Assembly: GCA_026389735.1 (NCBI GenBank)
Contig: JAPLHH010000019.1
Coordinates: 1 to 21,882, forward strand
Direction of reading: 5' to 3'
DNA: 21,882 nt
Source of the DNA: Chloroflexota bacterium
GTDB lineage: Bacteria > Chloroflexota > Dehalococcoidia > GIF9 > UBA5620
Shown here: piece after piece, positions 1 to 8,123 of the stretch
Layout: every line of letters starts with the position of its first letter
Numbering within the stretch: the stretch's first letter is position 1
Position numbers and translations under genes: made by a program
Notes under the pieces: generated by a model
The model's input: the letters and a program-made list of their open reading frames with translations, nothing else
The model's database searches: none
What the model was told of the DNA's origin: nothing

Positions 1-2
1 AG

Positions 3-644
3 GCATTCAGTTTCTATTACCAGGACAGCCTCGACCTTCTGGAGGCGTGGGGAGCTGAACTTGTGCCCTTCAGCCCTCTGCAGGATACCGACCTGCCTCA
101 GGACATCTCCGGTCTCTATATAGGGGGTGGTTTCCCTGAGCTCTACGCTGCAGGTCTGGCAGACAACAAGTCTATCAGGCAGGCGATAAAGGTAGCGGCT
201 GGACGAGGGATGCCAATTTATGCTGAATGTGGGGGGTTACTGTACCTCGGCAGAAGCATCGGGGACCTCCAAGGTAACGAATATCCTATGGTAGGAGCCA
301 TACCTGTTTCCTCTCGGATTGACAGCACACGCCTTAGCCTGGGCTATCGGACAGTCCAAGCTCTGGGTGATGGCCCTATCCTGCGCCAGGGAGAACTAGT
401 TCGCGGCCATGAGTTCCACTGGTCAGTCCTAAAAAGTAGTACTAATAGTGCTAATGCGTATCATATTCTGGAAAAAAGGGAACGTCGAGAGGGTTTCCAG
501 AAGAAAAAACTGCTCGCCTCATATATTCACCTTCACTTAGCTAGTTCGCCCCATATGGCATCACATTTCGTAGAGAACTGCCGGCAATTTCGGGAAAGTT
601 GTAACCGCAAGAAGCGGACTGAGTTCGTTCAGATAGATGGGTGA
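3..644 (+). CDS. cbiA: Cobyrinate a,c-diamide synthase, C-terminal part (5' truncated by window edge)
   Basis: This is the glutamine amidotransferase half of the enzyme that amidates the a and c side chains of (hydrogeno)cobyrinate in cobalamin synthesis, using ATP and glutamine. The frame is open from base 3, and its first residues AFSFYYQDSLDLLEAWGAEL are the typical start of the C-terminal half of CbiA/CobB. There follow YIGGGFPELYA, the class-I amidotransferase nucleophile in AECGGLLYL, the GYR segment, the GHEFHWS segment and the YIHLHLASSP segment that carries the conserved histidine. The N-terminal ATP-binding half lies outside the window. The GTG at base 63 is an internal codon, not a start. 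About 20 residues after the last conserved block are basic and variable. The nearest downstream gene begins more than 500 bases away, so this gene ends its transcription unit. Family assignment is firm; CobB versus CbiA cannot be settled from this fragment. Confidence 0.92.
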   Translation, partial: AFSFYYQDSLDLLEAWGAELVPFSPLQDTDLPQDISGLYIGGGFPELYAAGLADNKSIRQAIKVAAGRGMPIYAECGGLLYLGRSIGDLQGNEYPMVGAIPVSSRIDSTRLSLGYRTVQALGDGPILRQGELVRGHEFHWSVLKSSTNSANAYHILEKRERREGFQKKKLLASYIHLHLASSPHMASHFVENCRQFRESCNRKKRTEFVQIDG

Positions 645-726
645 CACTTCATATCTCGCAGAACAACGTTAAAGGTAGCGCTGCGTTTTACAGTTCGAAA
701 GTAAAAGGTTAATAAATAACTATTTC

Positions 727-749
727 CTCCCTCCCCTGGCGGGAGGGAG
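727..749. repeat. GC-rich hairpin after cbiA
   Basis: Perfect 9-base arms (CTCCCTCCC at 727-735 and GGGAGGGAG at 741-749) surround a 5-base loop. No T-run follows, so it is not a classic intrinsic terminator. It lies about 80 bases after the cbiA stop and may help end transcription, or may be part of the repeat cluster that follows. Confidence 0.6.
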
Positions 750-756
750 TTAGAGG

Positions 757-808
757 GATGGACAGACCTTCAGGTCTGTCCATCTCGGACAGGTCTAAAG
801 ACCTGTCC
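757..808. repeat. Tandem pair of near-perfect palindromes
   Basis: Two adjacent hairpins with 2-base loops. The first has 13-base perfect arms (757-769 and 772-784, core GGACAGACCT/AGGTCTGTCC). The second has 10-base perfect arms (787-796 and 799-808, core GGACAGGTCT/AGACCTGTCC). The two cores are related sequences, which suggests duplication of one palindromic unit. Such units usually occur in many intergenic copies; that is an expectation, since only one window is visible. Confidence 0.75.
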
Positions 809-863
809 CTACATTCCTGTCCGTCCACCATCTTCCCTTTTATCATCGCAGGTCCTTTTTCCT

Positions 864-1037
864 GTCATTGCGAGCCATTCGCTATATGTCACTCTGAACG
901 TAGCGAAGAATCTCACGGGGCTCAGGGTAAACTCCGCGTGGCAATCCCCGCACAGCAACCACGTCTGCCTCGACTGAGATCGCCACGTCGCTCACGCTCC
1001 TCGCGATGACGAAATAGATTGCTTCTCAAAATGACGG
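864..1037. repeat. Interspersed 'CHSERSEES'-type intergenic repeat
   Basis: The element opens with GTCATTGCGAG (864-874) and closes with CTCGCGATGAC (1000-1010), which are inverted copies matching at 10 of 11 positions. Between them lie the characteristic CTCTGAACGTAGCGAAGAATCTCAC segment split across 892-915 and a GATCGCCACGTCGCTCACGC-like right half. A shorter AAAATGACGG end follows to about 1037. When translated, it gives the peptide CHSERSEES, which I recognise from spurious ORFs in many anaerobe and metagenome genomes. I infer a non-coding, possibly MITE-like or palindromic dispersed repeat. Confidence 0.7.
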
Positions 1038-1078
1038 AAACGGGTGGTGTCACTAATGTACTGGACGAGTACACGGGC

Positions 1079-1107
1079 TTGACAAAATTACAGTGTCCCC
1101 ATAGAAT
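1079..1107 (+). promoter_or_regulatory. Sigma-70-type promoter of the acyl-CoA synthetase gene
   Basis: A perfect -35 TTGACA (1079-1084), a 17-base spacer and a -10 TAGAAT (1102-1107, 5 of 6 matches) lie just after the repeat element. Transcription would start near 1114 and give a leader of about 68 bases. Confidence 0.75.
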
Positions 1108-1181
1108 TTTAACTTAAGCCCTTTGGCCTCAAGAATAGTGAGTGCTCCAGGAATAGCCGGTACTGAAGGAGGTAATGAGCC

Positions 1182-2783
1182 ATGTCAAAACGCCTTATAT
1201 TGAAGGAACTATCGCGGTATAACATTGGCACGTATGCAGATATAATCTATAGAAATGCGCTCCTGTATCCAAGCCAAGAAGCCTTCGTGTATGGAGATAC
1301 CAGGATAACCTTCTCCGAATTCAATACAAGAGTAAACAAGTTGATTCATGCCTTACATGGGATGGATGTGAAAAAAGGGGATGTGCTTGGCATTCTATCT
1401 TGGAACTGTCTGCAGTATGCTGATGTATATGGGGCAGCAATGAAGGGAGGATTCATCGCCTCGCCCTTTAATCCTAGGTTGAGAGAGGAGGAGCTTGATT
1501 ACATCATCAATTATTCGGAAGCCAACACCATTTTTGTAGGACCTGAACTACTAGACGTGGCCAATTCCTTAAAGCCGCGTCTACCTAAGGTTAGGAATTT
1601 TGTCTCTTTGGAAAGTTCTGCCCCCGGTATGATAGCTCACCAAGACTTGCTGGCATCACACAAGGAACAAGAGCCTGATGTTCAGGTAGAGGAGGACGAC
1701 CCCGTCTGCATCATTTATACTAGCGGCACCACTGGTGTGCCCCGCGGGGCCCTATATACTCAACGTCGTTTCATAGAAGATAGTAAGACTCTAGTTATAG
1801 ATAAGGGCCTACAACCTGGGGACAAGCATGTTCAGATATCACCCCTCTTCCATATTGCCGGGAATACCTTTTTCCGGGCTTTCCTGTACGTCGGGGGCTG
1901 CAATGTTATCTTAAAATTCTTTGACCCAGCCGCTACGCTGCAAACTATTCAGGATGAGAAGGCTACTCATATGAACTTTGTGCCGACCCACCTGGCAGCA
2001 ATGCTTAACCTGCCTGACCCCAATAAGTATGATATCAGCTCTATGAAGTTCATGTGGTATGGTGCCTCACCCATGCCTTTGGAGGTATTAAAGAAAGGCA
2101 TGAAGGCTTTCGGCCCTATTTTCGCCCAAGGTTACGGACAGAGTGAAAGTGGGCCAGCCATTTCTCACCTGTCGAGAGAGGACCACAACGTTCTGGATAG
2201 ACCAAAAGAGGAACAGAAGAAACTCTCTTCGGCTGGTCAGCCGGATATCGGTGTACAGGTCAAAATCGTAGATGGCGAAGGCAACGATGTCGAGCCGGGT
2301 GTAGTTGGTGAGCTAATAGTACGAAGCAAGCAAATGATGGCTGAATACTGGCACAAGCCCGATGATACGCGCGCTACCATCGTTGACGGCTGGCTTCATA
2401 CCGGTGATATGTGCTATTACGATGAGAGGGGCTACATCTACATTGCAGACCGGAAAAAGGACATGATTATCTCCGGTGGTGAGAATGTCTATCCCAGAGA
2501 AGTGGAGGAGATTCTCTACCGGCATCCTGCGGTTCTGGAGGCGACTGTCTTCGGCATCCCTGACCCATACTGGGTAGAAAAGGTTCACGCTTTGGTGGTG
2601 ACAAAGAAAGGAGCCAGCGCTACTGCCGAAGAGGTTATTGCCTTCTGCAAAAAGCACATAGCCGGTTACAAGACACCAAAGTCGGTTGAGTTTGTTGATT
2701 CCCTGCCCAAGAACCCTGCCGGAAAGATTCTAAAGCGAGAATTGAGGGAGAAATACTGGAAAGGACTTGAGGGGAATACTTAA
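1182..2783 (+). CDS. Acyl-CoA synthetase (AMP-forming, ANL superfamily)
   Basis: It activates a carboxylic acid with ATP to an acyl-AMP and then forms the CoA thioester, probably in the cytoplasm. The 533-residue length is normal for the fatty-acyl/aryl-CoA ligase family. All core motifs are visible: the P-loop YTSGTTGVPRGA (about 179-190), YGQSES, GWLHTGD (403-409), the hinge DRKKDMIISGGENVYP (423-438), and the C-terminal catalytic lysine in NPAGKILKRE (Lys515). The ATG is chosen because AAGGAGG sits nine bases upstream and a promoter lies at 1079-1107. It appears monocistronic. Substrate cannot be read from the sequence; a medium or long fatty acid, or another hydrophobic acid, fits the acyl-CoA genes elsewhere in the window. 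Confidence 0.93.
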   Translation: MSKRLILKELSRYNIGTYADIIYRNALLYPSQEAFVYGDTRITFSEFNTRVNKLIHALHGMDVKKGDVLGILSWNCLQYADVYGAAMKGGFIASPFNPRLREEELDYIINYSEANTIFVGPELLDVANSLKPRLPKVRNFVSLESSAPGMIAHQDLLASHKEQEPDVQVEEDDPVCIIYTSGTTGVPRGALYTQRRFIEDSKTLVIDKGLQPGDKHVQISPLFHIAGNTFFRAFLYVGGCNVILKFFDPAATLQTIQDEKATHMNFVPTHLAAMLNLPDPNKYDISSMKFMWYGASPMPLEVLKKGMKAFGPIFAQGYGQSESGPAISHLSREDHNVLDRPKEEQKKLSSAGQPDIGVQVKIVDGEGNDVEPGVVGELIVRSKQMMAEYWHKPDDTRATIVDGWLHTGDMCYYDERGYIYIADRKKDMIISGGENVYPREVEEILYRHPAVLEATVFGIPDPYWVEKVHALVVTKKGASATAEEVIAFCKKHIAGYKTPKSVEFVDSLPKNPAGKILKRELREKYWKGLEGNT

Positions 2784-2864
2784 TAGCCTGGCACTGTGTG
2801 AATTAAGTCTGCTATTCCAAGGGGAACTCCAGTGAGTGTCAAGTTCATTATTGAACGATTACGT

Positions 2865-2884
2865 GTCACCCGCCTACGGGTGAC
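2865..2884. terminator. Possible terminator hairpin downstream of acyl-CoA synthetase
   Basis: Perfect 8-base arms GTCACCCG/CGGGTGAC flank a 4-base loop, 80 bases after the stop codon. A short T5 tract occurs only about 14 bases later, so intrinsic termination is uncertain. Confidence 0.35.
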
Positions 2885-3144
2885 CGTCGTGGCTTGTACT
2901 TTTTGTCAATCCATCTCAAATATGGAAAATCCCCTTCCAGTGTATGACCTAGCTCCTTTCCGCCGGTGAATAGCTGAACTCCAATCCTACAACTCCGCAG
3001 CCAGCAAAAAAGAAAAGCAGGAATGATACGCCCCTTCCGGGGTAATAAAGCAGTGGGGAGTGGTTTTTGAGACCTCCGTCAACGAGGACAAGGCCCACGT
3101 TGAGCTCGTTTGAATTTCCTCTCCCTTCGGGCCAAGGTTGCTTT

Positions 3145-3173
3145 CGATTGAACATTCTGACGGAATGTTCAAT
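3145..3173. repeat. Left copy of the flanking motif (palindrome with TGAACA/TGTTCA arms)
   Basis: CGATTGAACA, nine bases, then AATGTTCA (3145-3171). Here the arms extend to a perfect 11-base inverted repeat, ATTGAACATTC (3147-3157) and GAATGTTCAAT (3163-3173). The same CGATTGAACA-N9-AATGTTCA pattern, in the same orientation, recurs at 7091-7117 on the other side of the RM gene. A second 7-base palindrome, TTAAGCA/TGCTTAA (3173-3187), adjoins it. Confidence 0.65.
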
Positions 3174-3276
3174 TAAGCAATGCTTAAGGTAGCGGGTGCT
3201 TTCCATAGACGCAATGCCTACGTGGTAAATTCATAGTGAGTTCTTGGGCTAAATCGTATGTCCAAAACTGCTCACG

Positions 3277-3285
3277 TGTTATAAT
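3277..3285 (+). promoter_or_regulatory. Extended -10 promoter for the RM gene
   Basis: TGTTATAAT is a perfect extended -10 element (TG at 3277-3278, TATAAT at 3280-3285). No good -35 is seen, which is normal for extended -10 promoters. The leader to the ATG at 3386 would be about 94 bases. The same nine bases occur at 19140-19148 before another gene. Confidence 0.55.
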
Positions 3286-3385
3286 AGGAGTTGGTAAAAT
3301 TACGGCTTAAGCTATATGGTCAGCTAAACCAGGCAGATTTTGATGGGGCAACTACGTGTTGTGGGTATAAAACGGCGCAACTAAT

Positions 3386-6300
3386 ATGGGAGATTCTTTC
3401 AAAACAAGAGGCGACGCGAGGAAGCTTGTTTCTACTTTGTATTCGACATTAGATAGTTTAGACTACAAGATACTCAGTAGTGGGAGAGCTTTAAGCTATC
3501 TAGAATACCTGAAGGGAAACTATGCAGATGAGCAAATACTGGTCGACCCAGTCTTCTTCCCTAAATTCGCTGAGAAAATCCTGGGTTTTAAAATAGGCTC
3601 TTCTATAATACCCAAAAAGTCAGTTGAAGCTTCAGGGGAACATCCTGATTTCGTACCCAGCGATTCGCATGTGCATCCCTTCGTATTTGAAACTAAAGGG
3701 ACGGATTCTAAAGATTTGACTATCCATTTCCCCCAAGTTCAAGGCTACGTACAGAACACTGGTACTGAACACGGTATCATCTTAAACCTGGGGGAATTAA
3801 TAGTAATTCCAAGAAGCTCTAATGAACCTGTAGGTAGCTTTTCCTTCTCCTTTGAAAAGCTATATCGTGATTATGAAGCTAATCCTGATACTGTTGATAC
3901 TCAGCCCAATACTAAAAGGTTCCTCAACTTCGTTAACAAGTTCTCCTGCCAAGAGCTTGACGTTGCTCAAAAGATACAAAAGATTGCTTCGGCTAAACCG
4001 TGGACTGGAGACGAAGTCCTACTCTTGGAAGAACTCACCCAGAAGATCCGCGAAGCAGTTTTCGTATTCCACACTGATGTTCGTGGTCAAAAAGACAAAC
4101 TTCCTCAAATTCTCGGCTATGATACTAAACGCAAGGAGAGGATAGCATCTGAGATTGATGCCATTGCCGAGTCTATGGAGATGGGAAAAGCCAAACGGGA
4201 ACCCTCGGCATCGAGCCTTAATGAGATGCTCGAGGCTAAAACAGGCAGTTTGGATGAAAGGGCGGTAGATGCATATCTATATCGTGTTGCCTATTTCACT
4301 ATGACCCGTATTCTCCTGGTGCGATTGTGGGAGGACATCGGCTTCATAAACCAAACTCTGTATAATGGTGGATTTGAGAAATGGTATGATGAGTTCAACC
4401 GAAAGATCGACCGTGTATTAAAGTATGCCTTTCACCTCGCCGGTGAACGCTATAGTTGGCTCTTTAACCGAGAGAATAACTATACTTGGTATTATCCTAG
4501 TAGTAAGCCTCTAATTGATGTGCTCTATGAATTTTCCCATTTTAACCTGGGTAAGTTAAATGCTGATGTTCTAGGCACAATATATGAGGAGTACGTAGAT
4601 AGGGTAGACCGCAAAAACAAGGGACAATACTATACTCCGCGAGAGGTAGTCTCCTTCATTTGGGACAGGGTTGGCTTCAATAGTGATGATGCCTTTTTCT
4701 GCTTTGAAAATGGCCAGCGCAAGCCGAGATTAATTTTCGACCCGGCTACTGGCTCTGGAGGTTTTCTGGTAGAGGCTGCCAGGCGATTACGGCAAGATTC
4801 AACATACAACAGTGAAGACCTTAATGACCTCCTTGATATAGAAAATGCCATTATCTCTGGCCTCTATGGTAGTGAAATCAGCGCCTTTTCTTATTATATT
4901 ACCGAGATAAATCTCCTAATTCAGCTTACGCCGATTATCAAGCAGATTTTGGAGCATAAATATCTATATCATCATCCGGGGTTTGCTCTTTCAGTCATTC
5001 ACCAAGATTCACTGAGGCTCCACAATCGTGACAAGAAGACATTTGAGGGGTTCCCCGATGAACTAAAGAAAAAGGATGAGGTCTTTGAGCTAGATAGGAA
5101 ACACGACATAGTAGGTCTAGAAGGGCAAAAGCGCCAAGTCTATGATTTTATCAAGGATTGCCGAGGATTCGATTATGTCTGCGCTAATCCGCCCTATATT
5201 GGTGAAAAAGGACACAAGGAGCTATTCCGGTCAACCATTGCACTATATCCCTACTGGAAAGAATACTACTTGGGGAAGATGGATTACCTTTATTGGTTCA
5301 TAATCCTCGGTCTATCCAAGCTAAAGGAGGGTGGCAAACTGTGTTTCATAACTACTGCCTACTGGCCTACCGCCGATGGTGCTGCCAGGCTGAGGAAATA
5401 CATTCTTGATAATTCCCTCATTCTGGAGAGTATTGACCTTGGAGAGACAAAAATCTTTGAGGGCGCTCTCGGGCAGCACAATATGATATTCACCCTAGAG
5501 CGCTGCAGTGATAGTCAAAGAAGGCTAAATAACACAATTAGAGTGGCAAAAGTTAAAAAAGAATTTGAAGGAAAATCAGTCAAAGAAAAGTTGGAGAGAC
5601 TCCTTGGACATTTGGAAAAACATATCGAGAAAGAAAGCTACACGGATGAACACATAGATGTTTTTCCCAGCCCGGTGAAGCAGGGAGAGCTAAATGAGGG
5701 TGCTTGGAGTCTTGGGCAATCACCACAGAAAGAGAGAATGCTAAAGCGAATACATCAGATATCTGAGAGACTATCTGAAAGCTGCGTTATAAGCGTTGGT
5801 GCTCTATCTGCTGCTGATAAAATCACACCAGCAAATATACGGTGGCTTACGGAAGATACAAAGAACAAATATAATATCAAGGTAGGCGATGGGATTTACG
5901 TGTTAAGCAAACGAGAAATCCGAGAACTAAATATGGAGGGTACAAGCAGGAAATTTATAAAACCATTCTTTAAAAACTCGGATGTTACTCAATACTTAGT
6001 TGACAAGCAAGAACCAAAGTATCTTATCTATGCTGATGATAATATTGTAGGTCTAGATAAGGATTCCCAAGTGTGGAGACACTTGTTTAAGTTTAAGGAG
6101 TTACTGACACAGTCTAAAGTTGTCAGGGATGAGGAACACATTCCATGGTATCGGCTACCACGACCCAAGAGTAGACAGATGTTTGATGGAGAAAAAATAG
6201 TTACCCCGAATAGAGCCGTGAGGAACACGTTTGCCTACAGTGATAAGCCGCTCTACGCCGTGTCAGATGTTTTCTTTATTTTTAAGAAACCAACAACCAG

Positions 6301-7030
6301 AGAAAAGCTGCAATTCTTCACAGCATTACTTAATTCAAGTTTACTTGACTTCTGGATGGAACACAGAAGTAAAGGTAAGGGTTATGCCAGAGAGTATGTG
6401 GGAACACCACTATCCAAAATCCCCATCCATCGCATAAATTTCGATGACCCCAGAGAGGTCAAAATACACAACCGTCTGGTTGAGCTGGTTAGCAATATTA
6501 TCGAGATGAAGAAGGTTCTCGCTGCTTATAACCGCTTCTTCCCCAAGGCACGCCTAACCCGCCTTCACGATAACGACCCCTTGCCAGAAATAAGCGATGA
6601 GGAGATAATCAAAGCTTTTGATACTTCAAGCCGCCGCATTATCCGCACCCATTCTCAAATTCTATACCAACCAAAGAATCCTCAGCATTTCTTCGTAAAA
6701 AGCATAAAAGAAACTGAAGATGCTCAGAGCATTGTCATCACTTCTAAGGATAAACAAAAGATAACCTTAACTGCCCCTAAAGCTCTATTGGCATATCTCC
6801 AAAGAATATTGCCGAACTATATAGGCAGAGAATGGGGGCAAATAATTAACCAAGTCTTTATTCCCACACGTCCAGATTTATTTGACAAGCGGCGAGAGGA
6901 GATCGTATCTGAAGTAACCAACCTTCGCCAGAAAATCAAAGCCCTCCAAGAAGAAATTGATTCCATCGTTTTTGACCTCTATGACTTGAGTCAGCAGGAA
7001 CGAGAAATCATTACTAAAGCCGTGTCTTAG
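3386..7030 (+). CDS. Type IIG restriction-modification enzyme (single-chain nuclease and N6-adenine methyltransferase)
   Basis: One 1214-residue chain appears to hold all parts of a Type IIG (Eco57I/MmeI-like) system. The N-terminal part has a PD-(D/E)xK-like signature, PD at 87-88 and ETK at 102-104, followed by a QGYVQNTG helix. A helical linker follows. The gamma-type N6-adenine methyltransferase has motif X GQYYTPREV (413-421), motif I DPATGSGGF (452-460) and motif IV NPPY (601-604). The C-terminal third resembles a TaqI-like target-recognition domain with EYVGTPLSKIPI, ending in a coiled coil (about 1170-1205). It would methylate one adenine and cut nearby in invading DNA. No separate specificity or helicase gene is adjacent. 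A BREX PglX is less likely because of the nuclease signature and the lack of BREX neighbours. No Shine-Dalgarno precedes the ATG; an in-frame stop at 3368 rules out a longer start. It looks AT-richer than its neighbours, suggesting transfer. Confidence 0.88.
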   Translation: MGDSFKTRGDARKLVSTLYSTLDSLDYKILSSGRALSYLEYLKGNYADEQILVDPVFFPKFAEKILGFKIGSSIIPKKSVEASGEHPDFVPSDSHVHPFVFETKGTDSKDLTIHFPQVQGYVQNTGTEHGIILNLGELIVIPRSSNEPVGSFSFSFEKLYRDYEANPDTVDTQPNTKRFLNFVNKFSCQELDVAQKIQKIASAKPWTGDEVLLLEELTQKIREAVFVFHTDVRGQKDKLPQILGYDTKRKERIASEIDAIAESMEMGKAKREPSASSLNEMLEAKTGSLDERAVDAYLYRVAYFTMTRILLVRLWEDIGFINQTLYNGGFEKWYDEFNRKIDRVLKYAFHLAGERYSWLFNRENNYTWYYPSSKPLIDVLYEFSHFNLGKLNADVLGTIYEEYVDRVDRKNKGQYYTPREVVSFIWDRVGFNSDDAFFCFENGQRKPRLIFDPATGSGGFLVEAARRLRQDSTYNSEDLNDLLDIENAIISGLYGSEISAFSYYITEINLLIQLTPIIKQILEHKYLYHHPGFALSVIHQDSLRLHNRDKKTFEGFPDELKKKDEVFELDRKHDIVGLEGQKRQVYDFIKDCRGFDYVCANPPYIGEKGHKELFRSTIALYPYWKEYYLGKMDYLYWFIILGLSKLKEGGKLCFITTAYWPTADGAARLRKYILDNSLILESIDLGETKIFEGALGQHNMIFTLERCSDSQRRLNNTIRVAKVKKEFEGKSVKEKLERLLGHLEKHIEKESYTDEHIDVFPSPVKQGELNEGAWSLGQSPQKERMLKRIHQISERLSESCVISVGALSAADKITPANIRWLTEDTKNKYNIKVGDGIYVLSKREIRELNMEGTSRKFIKPFFKNSDVTQYLVDKQEPKYLIYADDNIVGLDKDSQVWRHLFKFKELLTQSKVVRDEEHIPWYRLPRPKSRQMFDGEKIVTPNRAVRNTFAYSDKPLYAVSDVFFIFKKPTTREKLQFFTALLNSSLLDFWMEHRSKGKGYAREYVGTPLSKIPIHRINFDDPREVKIHNRLVELVSNIIEMKKVLAAYNRFFPKARLTRLHDNDPLPEISDEEIIKAFDTSSRRIIRTHSQILYQPKNPQHFFVKSIKETEDAQSIVITSKDKQKITLTAPKALLAYLQRILPNYIGREWGQIINQVFIPTRPDLFDKRREEIVSEVTNLRQKIKALQEEIDSIVFDLYDLSQQEREIITKAVS

Positions 7031-7090
7031 GTATGCAAACTTTTTAAACAAGAATTGCTGAGGACATCGCATCATTGAGCTGTAACCCGG

Positions 7091-7117
7091 CGATTGAACA
7101 CAGTAGCGCAATGTTCA
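7091..7117. repeat. Right copy of the flanking motif
   Basis: CGATTGAACA (7091-7100), nine bases, then AATGTTCA (7110-7117), identical in half-sites, spacing and orientation to 3145-3171. Here only the TGAACA/TGTTCA arms are palindromic, with an 11-base loop. It lies between the convergent RM gene and the gene at 7260-8123. Confidence 0.6.
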
Positions 7118-7259
7118 GCTCTCTTTAACCTCGTCATCAATCCACTTGAGGTGATCTTCGTTGCCGCCGATTATGGGAAGAGCGACACCATTTCCTGCAC
7201 AAAACGATGTTTTGTTTTGCAACTTGGCTAAGTCTTCTGATGACACAGAACGAGTCCCA

Positions 7260-8123
7260 TCAAGCCCTAAACATCATGTGCCGGATCCGAGCGATAAGGT
7301 GATCCCACCGACTCAAAAACGGCCTATCAAGCTCTACGATTCGCTCTACACCCTGATACCCGGTGGATATAGGCGCCCGCACCACTATGGAGAAATTCTT
7401 TTTACCGAATTGTGCCCCCAAGCCCTGAACGTGAGTTCGCAGGTAATGAGCCGCTGCCATTGTGCCTAGAACACCGAATCCCCCCAACAGAAGGCCCACA
7501 CCCTCTTTACTCCCTACCACAAACGGATTCCTTGCTTTAAGGATCAACCCGTAACCGTAGCCTGGTTCCCTGTTGATTTTCCTCCCATTTTGAACATCAT
7601 AGATTTCTTGAGTGTCCATTCGGTAATAGACCCCTTCCATTTGGGCATAGAAGTCTTGGGCATTGAGGTCTTGTCCCCCTATGACCACGAGGTGACAATT
7701 GCGGTTTCCTTCATCCTCACTGAACTTGGTTATGGTGATGTTGTTAGTCTTCCCAGCTTGGCCGAGCACGTTCAACATATCCGAAATCGCCTGGCCATCG
7801 CAATCAGCCCAAACAGTTGGAATATTGATGCCACGGCCATAGGAGACACCACCCAGCCTAGGTGGCAGATACCGGACAAGTGGCCAGCGGTCATCAGGGT
7901 TGGAAAAAGGGTCAGGGTGAGGTTCAACTCTCAAGTCAGACACGATAAGCTGACAAAGCTCTTCATTCCTAGCCATACCCTGAAGAACCAGGATAATAGG
8001 AAGCTGCGAATGGAGCCAATCTAAAAAACGCCGAAAAAACCACCAAAGGGCTGGTACGACCAGACTCCCTACTACCACACCACCCCATGTCTCTATCGAG
8101 AGCCCAATAAATTTATCTGGCAT
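7260..8123 (-). CDS. Membrane-anchored protein of unknown function with a Rossmann-like C-terminal region
   Basis: I do not recognise this family by name. The 287-residue protein has one clear hydrophobic segment near the N-terminus (about 13-31, GGVVVGSLVVPALWWFF) followed by RR, which suggests a single anchor with the rest in the cytoplasm. Further on are VVIGGQDLN (146-154), YGLILKARNPF (191-201) and a glycine-rich strand-helix block GVGLLLGGFGVLGTMAAAHYL (208-228, broken here as GVGLLLGGFG and VLGTMAAAHYL). This pattern suggests a nucleotide-binding alpha/beta fold, but that is inference. The ATG has only a weak GAGG upstream. It is convergent with the RM gene, so a role in defence is possible but rests on position alone. 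Several plus-strand frames over it are antisense shadows: the minus frame has the coherent membrane-then-globular layout. Confidence 0.7.
   Translation of the reverse strand: MPDKFIGLSIETWGGVVVGSLVVPALWWFFRRFLDWLHSQLPIILVLQGMARNEELCQLIVSDLRVEPHPDPFSNPDDRWPLVRYLPPRLGGVSYGRGINIPTVWADCDGQAISDMLNVLGQAGKTNNITITKFSEDEGNRNCHLVVIGGQDLNAQDFYAQMEGVYYRMDTQEIYDVQNGRKINREPGYGYGLILKARNPFVVGSKEGVGLLLGGFGVLGTMAAAHYLRTHVQGLGAQFGKKNFSIVVRAPISTGYQGVERIVELDRPFLSRWDHLIARIRHMMFRA

Larger units (their letters stand above)
2784..3385. other. Intergenic region between acyl-CoA synthetase and the RM gene
   Basis: No convincing gene is present in these roughly 600 bases. There is a perfect 8-base hairpin (GTCACCCG 2865-2872, CGGGTGAC 2877-2884) that could be a weak terminator, a small GTTCA/TGAAC inverted repeat (2843-2856), an 11-base-arm palindrome (3147-3173) and a 7-base-arm palindrome (3173-3187). 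Two overlapping minus-strand frames stay open through 2949-3206, but they lack ribosome binding sites and resemble nothing I recognise. Confidence 0.6.

Noticed and set aside
758..1009. 83-codon plus-strand frame after cbiA
   Set aside because: It runs through palindromes and the dispersed repeat; its product contains the CHSERSEES peptide typical of spurious repeat translations, and no ribosome site precedes it.
7590..8024. 144-codon plus-strand frame
   Set aside because: It is antisense to the membrane protein at 7260-8123, which has a coherent helix-plus-globular layout; no ribosome site is seen for the plus frame.
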